Source of the DNA: Lachnospiraceae bacterium
Lineage (GTDB): Bacteria; Bacillota; Clostridia; Lachnospirales; Lachnospiraceae
Length of the DNA: 5,397 bases
NCBI GenBank assembly: GCA_017443685.1
Contig: JAFSYD010000287.1
Coordinates: forward strand, 1-5,397
Reading direction: 5' to 3'
Shown here piece by piece: positions 1 through 5,397 of this stretch (position 1 is the first letter of the stretch; the number at the start of each line of letters is the position of its first letter). Below the pieces are notes generated by a model that was not told the origin of the DNA, searched no databases, and was given only the letters and a program-made list of their open reading frames with translations. The position numbers and the translations under genes were made by a program.

Positions 1-36
1 CTTCGCTGACGGATATTTATAATTGATTGTTACAGG

Positions 37-79
37 TGCCATCTCCCGGGCTATACCGGGGGATGGCACATTTTATTCC
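37..79 (+). terminator. Intrinsic terminator of an upstream gene lying outside the window
   Basis: A 13-pair stem (37-49 with 56-68, one U-G wobble at 44/61) closes a 6-base loop and is followed by a T-rich run (cattttatt). This is a typical Rho-independent terminator. It would end an upstream + strand transcript. All three + frames meet a stop by position 26 (stops at 7-9, 20-22 and 24-26), so any upstream gene finishes just before the hairpin. It insulates the promoter at 105-133 from upstream read-through. Confidence 0.8.
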
Positions 80-104
80 AACGGAACAATCCGTGAATCA
101 CCTT

Positions 105-133
105 TTGACCCTCACATCATTTTATGTTATACT
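105..133 (+). promoter_or_regulatory. Sigma-70/sigma-A type promoter for the HdeD-like gene
   Basis: TTGACC (105-110, five of six to the -35 consensus) and TATACT (128-133, five of six to the -10 consensus) are separated by exactly 17 bases. Transcription would begin near 140, giving a leader of about 28 bases that contains the GGAGGT ribosome binding site at 157-162. The promoter excludes the in-frame ATG at 124, which lies inside it, and so fixes the start of the gene at 169. Confidence 0.75.
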
Positions 134-168
134 TGTGCTTTGTTAAAAATATTAACGGAGGTATCAAA

Positions 169-705
169 ATGGGAGTCATTAACATCATTCTCGGAGTTTT
201 ATTGGTTTTGGGCGGGTTATCCTGTCTCTTTACGCCGTTCATGACTTTTTTAAGTCTTGGATATTGGATCATCATTCTGTTCTTTGTGTACGGAATAGCG
301 GCTATTGTACGATCCATAGCGACAAAGAGCTACGGGATAACGCTGGTCTTCGGCATCTTCAGTCTGTTTGCGGGTATCGTCGGTCTCATTCATCCCGGCG
401 ACGTGACGCTGGCGACGGATATGTTCCTGCTGTTTTTAGCGGGCGTATGGTTCATCGCGCAGGGAATCTTTCTGATTCTGCTGGCATTCGGAGCGAAAAG
501 GATCACCGGTCATTTCGGATGGGCCGGCCTCGTCATCGGCATCCTGGCCATACTCCTCGGAATGTATTCCATCGCGCATCCGATGATCGCGGCGCTGGCG
601 ATCGGAATGCTGATCAGCCTGTACTTCATCGAGTCGGGCATCAGCCTGATCATGTTCGGCAGCGTGCAAAACGCGGTAGAGGATGAGATTGCGAGACGGT
701 TCTGA
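169..705 (+). CDS. HdeD-like (DUF308) integral membrane protein
   Basis: This 178-residue, very hydrophobic protein fits the HdeD/DUF308 family in length and pattern. Six membrane helices can be placed at roughly residues 1-21, 29-51, 56-74, 81-107, 115-136 and 139-165, with a short charged C-terminal tail (EDEIARRF). It looks like three copies of a two-helix unit. Each copy has a Gly-rich first helix ending in a Pro (P23, P76, P138, the last two as His-Pro) and then a second helix with a Gly-Ile type end. The start at ATG 169 is set by GGAGGT six bases upstream and by the promoter at 105-133. The gene appears monocistronic, with a terminator at 811-849. E. coli HdeD is linked to acid resistance at high cell density, but Gram-positive members are mostly uncharacterised, so a stress role is an inference. 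The family call is fairly firm and the function is not. Confidence 0.8.
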   Translation: MGVINIILGVLLVLGGLSCLFTPFMTFLSLGYWIIILFFVYGIAAIVRSIATKSYGITLVFGIFSLFAGIVGLIHPGDVTLATDMFLLFLAGVWFIAQGIFLILLAFGAKRITGHFGWAGLVIGILAILLGMYSIAHPMIAALAIGMLISLYFIESGISLIMFGSVQNAVEDEIARRF

Positions 706-810
706 TAAAATATTACGTTTCTTTATTATCGTCGATGATAGCCGATGGAGTATATGGAAACGAAGACAGGTCAGAATGTTTTAGTTATTTGTGACAGTTC
801 TTATGTGCTG

Positions 811-849
811 ACCCGGCTCGCGGAAAATGTGAGCCGGGTTATTGTTTTT
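811..849 (+). terminator. Intrinsic terminator between the HdeD-like and peptidase genes
   Basis: A perfect 9-pair GC-rich stem (ACCCGGCTC at 811-819, GAGCCGGGT at 831-839) closes an 11-base loop and is followed by TATTGTTTTT (840-849). The minus strand has no T-run on the other side, so it acts on + strand transcripts. It lies 105 bases after the HdeD-like stop, so that mRNA would carry a long 3' untranslated tail. The rest of 706-916 holds no gene I can support. I also see no convincing promoter for the peptidase here: TTGAAA at 848-853 has no matching -10, and TACATA at 886-891 has no good -35. Confidence 0.8.
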
Positions 850-916
850 GAAAGGATAAGGTACCTGCGCAGTCAGCTGAATGCGTACATAAATAAGGAA
901 CAGGAGGAGGAGAACT

Positions 917-3115
917 ATGGCAGTAAAAACACCGCGCAGCCGGGAAAAGTTTACGGGCGGCGCAAGCAAGGGCGTACATAAGAGAGGCGAGGGGCTCGGG
1001 ACCGGCCCGGTTGGCGGCCCGTCGGGCGGGGGATCATCTTCGGGAGGAATGTCGCGCGGGGCCAAGGCCGGCGGCCTGTCGATCCCGGTGATCGTGATCG
1101 CGCTCATTCTCTACTTTTTTATGGGTGGAAACGGCGGATCGGACGAAGGGACATCGCAAACGCAGCAGGTGCCCGATATGTCGTCCGTTTCCGCGCCGAC
1201 GGCAAAGCTGGATACCTCGGTTGCCGCGGGATCCCGGGATAAATACACGACGATCGCGGGGGACGGCAGCGATGTGACGACGCTGATGGTTTACATGTGC
1301 GGAACGGATCTTGAGTCCAAAAGCGGCATGGCAACGAACGATATCAAAGAGATGCTCGGGGCAAAGCTCTCCGACAACATCAACCTTCTGATCTATACCG
1401 GCGGATGCAAAAAATGGAATAATTCCGCCGTCTCTTCCTCCGTCAACCAGATCTACATGGTAAAGGACGGGAAGCTCGACTGCCTTGTGAAGGATGACGG
1501 GAATAAGTCCATGGTGGAGGCGGACACGCTGTCTTCGTTCATCCGCTGGTGCGCCCAAAATTACCCCGCGAACCGCTATGACCTGATCTTCTGGGATCAC
1601 GGCGGCGGCTCGGTCAGCGGCTTCGGCTATGATGAGAAGAATCCTAAGGCGGGTTCGATGTCCCTTGTGGGGATCCAAAAGGCGCTTTCTGACGGCGGCG
1701 TGAAATTTGATTTTATCGGCTTTGACGCGTGCCTGATGGCGACGACGGAAACGGCTCTGCTTCTGGACAGATTCGGCGACTATATGATCGCTTCCGAGGA
1801 AACGGAGCCGGGGATCGGCTGGTATTATACGAACTGGCTGACAAAATACGCAAACGATCCGTCCATGGCGACCTCCGAGGTTGCGAAAAACATCATCGAT
1901 GATTTCATCGGTGCCTGCGAGCAAATGGTGCGCGGACAGAAAACGACGCTGTCCCTTATTGACCTGGCCGAATTTTCCAATACCGTTCCGGGACCGCTGT
2001 CCGCGTTTTCCAAGGGGATCAGTTCCACCTTGCAGGCAAAGGACGGCTATAAGCAGGTATCGGACGCGCGCTATGAGACAAGGGAGTTTGCCACGAGCTC
2101 GCAGATCGATCAGGTGGATCTGGTGCATCTTGCGCAAAATGTGGGGACAGCCGAAAGCGACACATTGATCGACGCGATCCGGCACGCGGTAAAATACAAC
2201 CGGCATTCCTCGAATATGACGAATGCCAACGGCGTGTCCATTTATTTCCCCTTGAAGCGCTCATCCTATGTCGAAAAGGCTTCGGATACCTATGACGACA
2301 TCGGGATGGACGCGTCCTATCGTGACTGCATTCAGGCGTTTGCCGGGCAGCAGGCGGCCGGACAGACCACGACGCCGGCCATCGGCCAGGGTGCCATGAG
2401 CGCGGAAGACATTGCGGCCGTTTTTGAGCTTCTGCTTGGCGGGGTGGAGCTTACGCCGAAAAACCTTCCGGACGGACGGCTGGATCCGGCAGACCTCGTG
2501 TGGATCGCGGATGCGGATGCCGATACCGAAGTTTTGTACCTGTCGGAAGAGAAGTGGGAGCAGGTGCACCAGCTGGAGCTTAATATGTATTATGACGATG
2601 GCGACGGGTATATCAACTTAGGCCTTGACAACCTGTTCGAGATCGATGAGAAGGGGCAGCTTCTGGCGCCGGCCGACCGCACATGGATCGCGATCAACGG
2701 CCAGCCGGTGGCTTATTACCATCTGGATACCACGGAAGAGGGCGACGCCTACACGATCACGGGGCGCGTGCCCGCCATGTTAAACGGCGAGCGCGTCAAC
2801 CTGTTGTTGGTGTTCGACAATGATAACCCGAGAGGGTATATCGCCGGCGCGGTATACGATTACGAGGATGATGCGATCGAGACCGTGGCAAAAAGCATGG
2901 TCGAGCTGAATGCCGGCGACCGTCTGGACTTCCTCTGCGATCATTACACCTATGAAGGCGCCTATGAGGACAGCTATTATCTGGGCGATCCGATGACGGT
3001 CGGGGAGGATATGACAATCTCCAACGTGGATGTCGGAGACGGTCCGGTCAAGATCATATATAAGTTTACGGATATTTATAACCAGAGCTATTGGAGCCAG
3101 GCACTGGACAGATGA
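917..3115 (+). CDS. Membrane-anchored clostripain-family (C11) cysteine peptidase
   Basis: This 732-residue protein has three parts. Residues 1-53 are a basic, Gly/Ser-rich cytoplasmic tail. Residues 54-70 are one hydrophobic helix. Basic residues before it and acidic ones after it predict an N-in, C-out signal anchor. Residues about 120-480 are the C11 peptidase domain: a TTLMVYMCGTDLES strand, catalytic His228 in FWDHGGG, and catalytic Cys272 in FDACLMA. Family members use a His/Cys dyad and cut after Arg or Lys, and the 44-residue His-Cys spacing fits. Asp270, two before the Cys, matches a position tied to basic P1 preference in the family. Residues about 495-732 are an acidic C-terminal domain with a YYDDGDGYINLG stretch; I recall similar tails in Clostridia homologues but no function. 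The start is fixed by AGGAGGAGG at 902-910. The stop overlaps the next gene by ATGA. Substrate and physiological role are unknown. Confidence 0.9.
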   Translation: MAVKTPRSREKFTGGASKGVHKRGEGLGTGPVGGPSGGGSSSGGMSRGAKAGGLSIPVIVIALILYFFMGGNGGSDEGTSQTQQVPDMSSVSAPTAKLDTSVAAGSRDKYTTIAGDGSDVTTLMVYMCGTDLESKSGMATNDIKEMLGAKLSDNINLLIYTGGCKKWNNSAVSSSVNQIYMVKDGKLDCLVKDDGNKSMVEADTLSSFIRWCAQNYPANRYDLIFWDHGGGSVSGFGYDEKNPKAGSMSLVGIQKALSDGGVKFDFIGFDACLMATTETALLLDRFGDYMIASEETEPGIGWYYTNWLTKYANDPSMATSEVAKNIIDDFIGACEQMVRGQKTTLSLIDLAEFSNTVPGPLSAFSKGISSTLQAKDGYKQVSDARYETREFATSSQIDQVDLVHLAQNVGTAESDTLIDAIRHAVKYNRHSSNMTNANGVSIYFPLKRSSYVEKASDTYDDIGMDASYRDCIQAFAGQQAAGQTTTPAIGQGAMSAEDIAAVFELLLGGVELTPKNLPDGRLDPADLVWIADADADTEVLYLSEEKWEQVHQLELNMYYDDGDGYINLGLDNLFEIDEKGQLLAPADRTWIAINGQPVAYYHLDTTEEGDAYTITGRVPAMLNGERVNLLLVFDNDNPRGYIAGAVYDYEDDAIETVAKSMVELNAGDRLDFLCDHYTYEGAYEDSYYLGDPMTVGEDMTISNVDVGDGPVKIIYKFTDIYNQSYWSQALDR

Positions 3116-4053
3116 GAAAACAGAACGTGATGGATAAAAACCGAACCTTTTATAACGAATATGTGGCGCCTCTGATCCGGGAGCGCTTCGGGGCGTATGA
3201 ACGGCGGATCGCCGTCGGCATAGCGGGTGAAGGCTCCGACTGTTTCGGGTACGATGATGAGCTGTCCAGGGATCATGACTTCGGTACGGGTGTCTGCCTC
3301 TGGGTAACGGATGGGGATATGAAGGAATTCGGTTACCGGCTCTCCATTGCCTACAATGAACTGGTGGACAGCCGCGAGCGTTCCTATTATACGGACAGGC
3401 TGCGGGAGCGGCGGGGCGTTATGACGATCCACGGCTTTTATTCCGCGATCCTTGGCATAGACTGCGATACCGAAGGCGTAACGATGAGTGAAAAACAGTG
3501 GCAGCTGTTGGATCACAGCTGTCTTGCAACGGCGGTGAACGGGGAAGTGTTCAGGGATGACCTCGGGGCATTTTCCGCCTTCCGCCGGCTGCTTTTGGCG
3601 TATTATCCGGACAGGATCTGGCGCATAAGAATGGCGGAACAGCTGCACCGTTTTTCTTCGGCTTTGCAGGTCAACTACGCCAGATGTATGACGCGGGGCG
3701 ATATCGTGGCTGCGCAGCTTTGCAAAAATGAGGGGATGGCGGCGGCAATGGAGCTTTTTTTCCTGATCCGGCGGACCTATCCGCCGTATTATAAATGGAC
3801 ATTCCGGGCGCTTAGCGATATGGATGGCGCAAAGGAATTTGCCGGCGCGGTATACGAGCTGGCGGGACTGCAATGCGACCGCAAAAAGTGGGAGGGCACT
3901 GCCTACCATCCCAACCGGCTGAACGTAAAGGATGAGGTTGTGACCGTTACCGAAAAGATTGCCGGGCAGATCGCTAAGATGCTTCGCGAAAACGGGATCG
4001 TAAAAGCGTATGATCCGTATCTTGAAAGCTATGTGCGGCAGATGGTAAAATAG
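3112..4053 (+). CDS. DUF4037 protein with nucleotidyltransferase-like signature
   Basis: The 313-residue product matches DUF4037 proteins. Residues 37-58 contain GEGSD, then D48-D49-E50 and R53-D54-H55-D56. This reads as the nucleotidyltransferase pattern GS-x(11)-D-x-D (G41-S42, D54, D56), with the carboxylates expected to bind metal. A third carboxylate could be D117 or D119 in LGIDCDTEG. The C-terminal half is helical, with RGDIVAAQL near 195-203 and PPYYKWTFRAL at 224-234, a stretch I associate with this family. No signal peptide is seen, so it is cytoplasmic. The ATG at 3112 overlaps the peptidase stop (ATGA), implying translational coupling. Its only upstream GGAG (3093-3096) is 15 bases away, so independent initiation would be weak. 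TTG 3091 and ATG 3130 are alternative starts. The substrate is unknown; nucleotide transfer to a small molecule, RNA or protein would be consistent with the fold. Confidence 0.82.
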   Translation: MRKQNVMDKNRTFYNEYVAPLIRERFGAYERRIAVGIAGEGSDCFGYDDELSRDHDFGTGVCLWVTDGDMKEFGYRLSIAYNELVDSRERSYYTDRLRERRGVMTIHGFYSAILGIDCDTEGVTMSEKQWQLLDHSCLATAVNGEVFRDDLGAFSAFRRLLLAYYPDRIWRIRMAEQLHRFSSALQVNYARCMTRGDIVAAQLCKNEGMAAAMELFFLIRRTYPPYYKWTFRALSDMDGAKEFAGAVYELAGLQCDRKKWEGTAYHPNRLNVKDEVVTVTEKIAGQIAKMLRENGIVKAYDPYLESYVRQMVK

Positions 4054-4116
4054 GACCTGTGGTATGGGGGCGTGCGATCGGACAGAACGCCGCATGGAAA
4101 AAGGGGGCGAAGGATT

Positions 4117-4929
4117 ATGTATAAAACGATCGATGTAGATGATATGACAGGCGTTATTCTGCTTCTGGAGGAACAGCGGTACCGCCCGGAACTGAAGCGC
4201 TACCGCAGCCTGCATATCTACAGGGGGATGCCTAACGCCGATTTTCGGCTGCGTACCTCGTTAAAAAGGAACTGCAAGGATAAAAGCAGTCTTCTTGAGC
4301 CGATGATCCTTGCGAATTTCACAAAGTACGCGGCGCTGGAGGACCCTGCCATCGAGGAGAGCGTGTGGAAGCAGATGATCCTGGGACAGCATCACGGACT
4401 GCCGACAAGGCTGTATGACTGGTCGTTTTCCGCGCTGACGGGGCTTCATTTTGCGACAAGCGAAAGCAATCTGGACGATATTGATAAGCACGATGCCGTT
4501 GTGTGGAGAATCGACGTTGACGAGCTGCACGCATTGCTGCCCGAAAAGTACCAAAAGGTGATGAAAGAAGCCGGGACGACGGTCTTTTCCTTAAAAATGC
4601 TGGAGTCCGTCTGCAGGGATCCGGTAGTTTACGATGCGGATATGAATGGGGAGGCGATGGTGATCGTAGAGCCGCCGTCGATCGACCAGCGTATCATCAA
4701 CCAGTATTCCTTCTTTTCCGTCATCCCTTCCAATATGCAGTCGGTGGAGGGTTTCCTTCGCGAGCGGACCCAAAAGACGGTGAAGTACGTCATAAGAAAA
4801 GAGATCAAGTGGCAGATACGGGATCTTTTGGATCAGCTGAATGTCAGCGAGCGCATCGTATATCCCGGACTGGACGGCCTGTCGAAGTGGCTCGCAAGGC
4901 ATTACTATGTGAGAGAGGAAATTATTTAA
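4117..4929 (+). CDS. FRG-domain protein
   Basis: The 270-residue protein carries a full FRG domain. The name-giving motif is present as Y35-R36-G37 (Tyr replaces the usual Phe) in SLHIYRGMPN. The conserved core QHHGLPTRLYDW spans 91-102 and is followed by a small-residue helix, SALTGLHFA. A later strand, DAVVWRID, lies at 126-133. The C-terminal part has the family-typical SIDQRIINQYSFFSV (188-202) and ends with GLDGLSKWLARHY (251-263). There is no signal or membrane segment, so it is cytoplasmic. The start at ATG 4117 is preferred because GGGGG at 4103-4107 is well spaced. An in-frame GTG at 4072 has its G-run only one base away. It lies 63 bases after the DUF4037 gene with no terminator between, so co-transcription is likely. 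FRG proteins often sit in accessory and phage-related loci, but their biochemical activity is not established, and none is claimed here. Confidence 0.85.
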   Translation: MYKTIDVDDMTGVILLLEEQRYRPELKRYRSLHIYRGMPNADFRLRTSLKRNCKDKSSLLEPMILANFTKYAALEDPAIEESVWKQMILGQHHGLPTRLYDWSFSALTGLHFATSESNLDDIDKHDAVVWRIDVDELHALLPEKYQKVMKEAGTTVFSLKMLESVCRDPVVYDADMNGEAMVIVEPPSIDQRIINQYSFFSVIPSNMQSVEGFLRERTQKTVKYVIRKEIKWQIRDLLDQLNVSERIVYPGLDGLSKWLARHYYVREEII

Positions 4930-4953
4930 AAATGCCGGCCGTTGTGATAGAAT
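4925..4953 (+). promoter_or_regulatory. Candidate extended -10 promoter for the repeat-protein gene
   Basis: TAGAAT (4948-4953, five of six to TATAAT) is preceded by TG at 4945-4946, giving an extended -10. TTTAAA (4925-4930, four of six to the -35 consensus) lies 17 bases upstream and overlaps the FRG stop codon. Transcription would begin near 4960, leaving a leader of about 39 bases before ATG 4999. This could give the repeat-protein gene its own expression in addition to read-through. The -35 match is weak, so the call is tentative. Confidence 0.4.
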
Positions 4954-4972
4954 AAAAAATATTATTGGGATG

Positions 4973-4985
4973 ATGATCAGATCAT
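4973..4985. promoter_or_regulatory. 13-base palindrome just upstream of a ribosome binding site
   Basis: ATGATC-A-GATCAT is a perfect 6-base inverted repeat around one central base. It sits between the candidate promoter and AGGGG (4986-4990), which is the ribosome binding site for ATG 4999. A one-base loop cannot form a good RNA hairpin, so if it works it would more likely be a protein-binding operator on DNA. It contains two GATC sites. A chance occurrence is possible. Confidence 0.3.
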
Positions 4986-4998
4986 AGGGGTAATGGTT

Positions 4999-5397
4999 AT
5001 GAATGATGTCCGGTTGAAAGCCGTAATGGATGCATTTTCGTCTTATACGGAGTTTTCCAATGAAGAATATGTCAGCGAAGATATGCTGCGGTCGGCGGAT
5101 ACGCCGGCGCCCGTATTGGAAAAGATATATGAGCGGAATAAGAATAACGTCAACGTCCTTCGCGGGCTTGCAATGAATGCGAACTGTCCGTCCGGGCTAT
5201 TAGCTTCGCTTTCCGGGAATGAGAATGACGCCGTACGCTGGGGAGTTGCGGATAACAGCAATACCTCCGCCGAAACGTTAGAGCGTCTGGCAGGGGATGC
5301 AAATGATGTGATCCGCTACCGGGTAGCGATGAATCCCAATGCGAAGGGAAAGACCCTGCGGCATTTGGCGCAGTCGGGGAATCCGCTTGTCAGAAGC
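4999..5397 (+). CDS. LRV/HEAT-like helical repeat protein, C-terminus beyond the window
   Basis: The frame is open from ATG 4999 to the last base (133 residues) with no stop, so the protein is truncated by the window. Three consecutive 26-residue repeats begin at residues 52, 78 and 104, and a fourth opens at 130 (LVRS). Their shared pattern is a V-R-x-x-V-A-x-N first helix, an N-x-[ST]-type turn, and an x-L-x-x-L-A second helix ending in Gly/Asn/Asp. This resembles variant leucine-rich (LRV) or HEAT-like solenoids, which usually bind protein partners. An imperfect half-repeat, DTPAPVLEKIYERN, lies at 34-47. The first 30 residues are not repetitive. The single Cys (C63) argues against the iron-sulfur cluster known from an Azotobacter LRV protein. 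ATG 4999 is chosen over ATG 4993 because AGGGG (4986-4990) is eight bases upstream of it. The function is unknown, and a scaffold or recognition role is inferred. Confidence 0.75.
   Translation, partial: MNDVRLKAVMDAFSSYTEFSNEEYVSEDMLRSADTPAPVLEKIYERNKNNVNVLRGLAMNANCPSGLLASLSGNENDAVRWGVADNSNTSAETLERLAGDANDVIRYRVAMNPNAKGKTLRHLAQSGNPLVRS

Noticed and set aside
124..168. Upstream ATG that would add 15 residues to the HdeD-like protein
   Set aside because: It lies within the -10 region of the promoter, upstream of the predicted transcript start, while ATG 169 has a well-spaced GGAGGT.
264..686. Second + strand frame of 140 codons inside the HdeD-like gene
   Set aside because: It is an out-of-frame, Arg/His-rich reading of a clear membrane-protein gene, with no ribosome binding site or domain.
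745..981. Small + strand frame of 78 codons between the HdeD-like and peptidase genes
   Set aside because: It has no ribosome binding site, reads through the terminator hairpin at 811-839, and overlaps the peptidase start out of frame.
1034..2206. Long open frame of 390 codons on the minus strand inside the peptidase gene
   Set aside because: It is fully antisense to a gene with clear catalytic motifs, has an Arg/His-rich composition typical of reverse-frame shadows, and shows no recognisable domain.
2591..2626. EF-hand calcium site in the peptidase C-terminal domain (YYDDGDGYINLG)
   Set aside because: With the Gly at loop position 6, position 1 is Tyr rather than Asp, so the canonical loop is not met. 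It is kept only as an acidic patch.
4072..4116. GTG start that would add 15 residues to the FRG protein
   Set aside because: The G-run is only one base before the GTG, the extra residues do not resemble the domain, and ATG 4117 has a better placed binding site.
3088..4215. Open frame of 375 codons on the minus strand across the DUF4037 gene
   Set aside because: It opposes a gene with family-specific motifs on the + strand and has no recognisable domain, so it is treated as an antisense shadow.
1..5397. CRISPR array, tRNA, rRNA or insertion sequence
   Set aside because: I saw no spaced direct repeats at the DNA level, no cloverleaf-like segment, no ribosomal sequence and no transposase or terminal inverted repeats.

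Overview
This window is most likely from the chromosome of a Gram-positive anaerobe of the class Clostridia, and a Lachnospiraceae-type gut bacterium is the best guess. The reasons are strong GGAGG-type ribosome binding sites, a sigma-A-like promoter, moderate GC content, and the family content: a membrane-anchored clostripain-type peptidase with a Gly-rich cytoplasmic tail, an HdeD-type membrane protein, DUF4037 and FRG proteins. The taxon is inferred, since no marker gene is present.

Layout, all genes on the + strand. Positions 1-75 hold the end of an upstream transcription unit, closed by a strong hairpin terminator. A well-formed promoter (105-133) drives a monocistronic HdeD/DUF308-like six-helix membrane protein (169-705). 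A non-coding tail follows, with an intrinsic terminator at 811-849. A second unit then begins with a 732-residue C11 (clostripain-family) cysteine peptidase (917-3115), which is predicted to be held in the membrane by one N-terminal helix with its catalytic domain outside. Its stop codon overlaps the start of a DUF4037 protein with an intact-looking nucleotidyltransferase signature (3112-4053). A 63-base gap leads to an FRG-domain protein (4117-4929). A 69-base gap with a candidate extended -10 promoter and a 13-base palindrome precedes a protein of 26-residue LRV/HEAT-like helical repeats (4999 onward), which is cut by the window edge.

Working together: the peptidase and DUF4037 genes are probably translationally coupled, and the FRG gene is probably co-transcribed with them because no terminator separates them. 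The repeat protein may be co-transcribed or separately promoted. A surface protease, a cytoplasmic nucleotidyltransferase-like enzyme, an FRG protein and a repeat scaffold form an unusual set with no pathway I recognise. They could be a functional module, possibly for stress or defence, or only an accessory cluster of neighbours. The sequence alone does not decide, and conservation of the gene order in other genomes is the key test.
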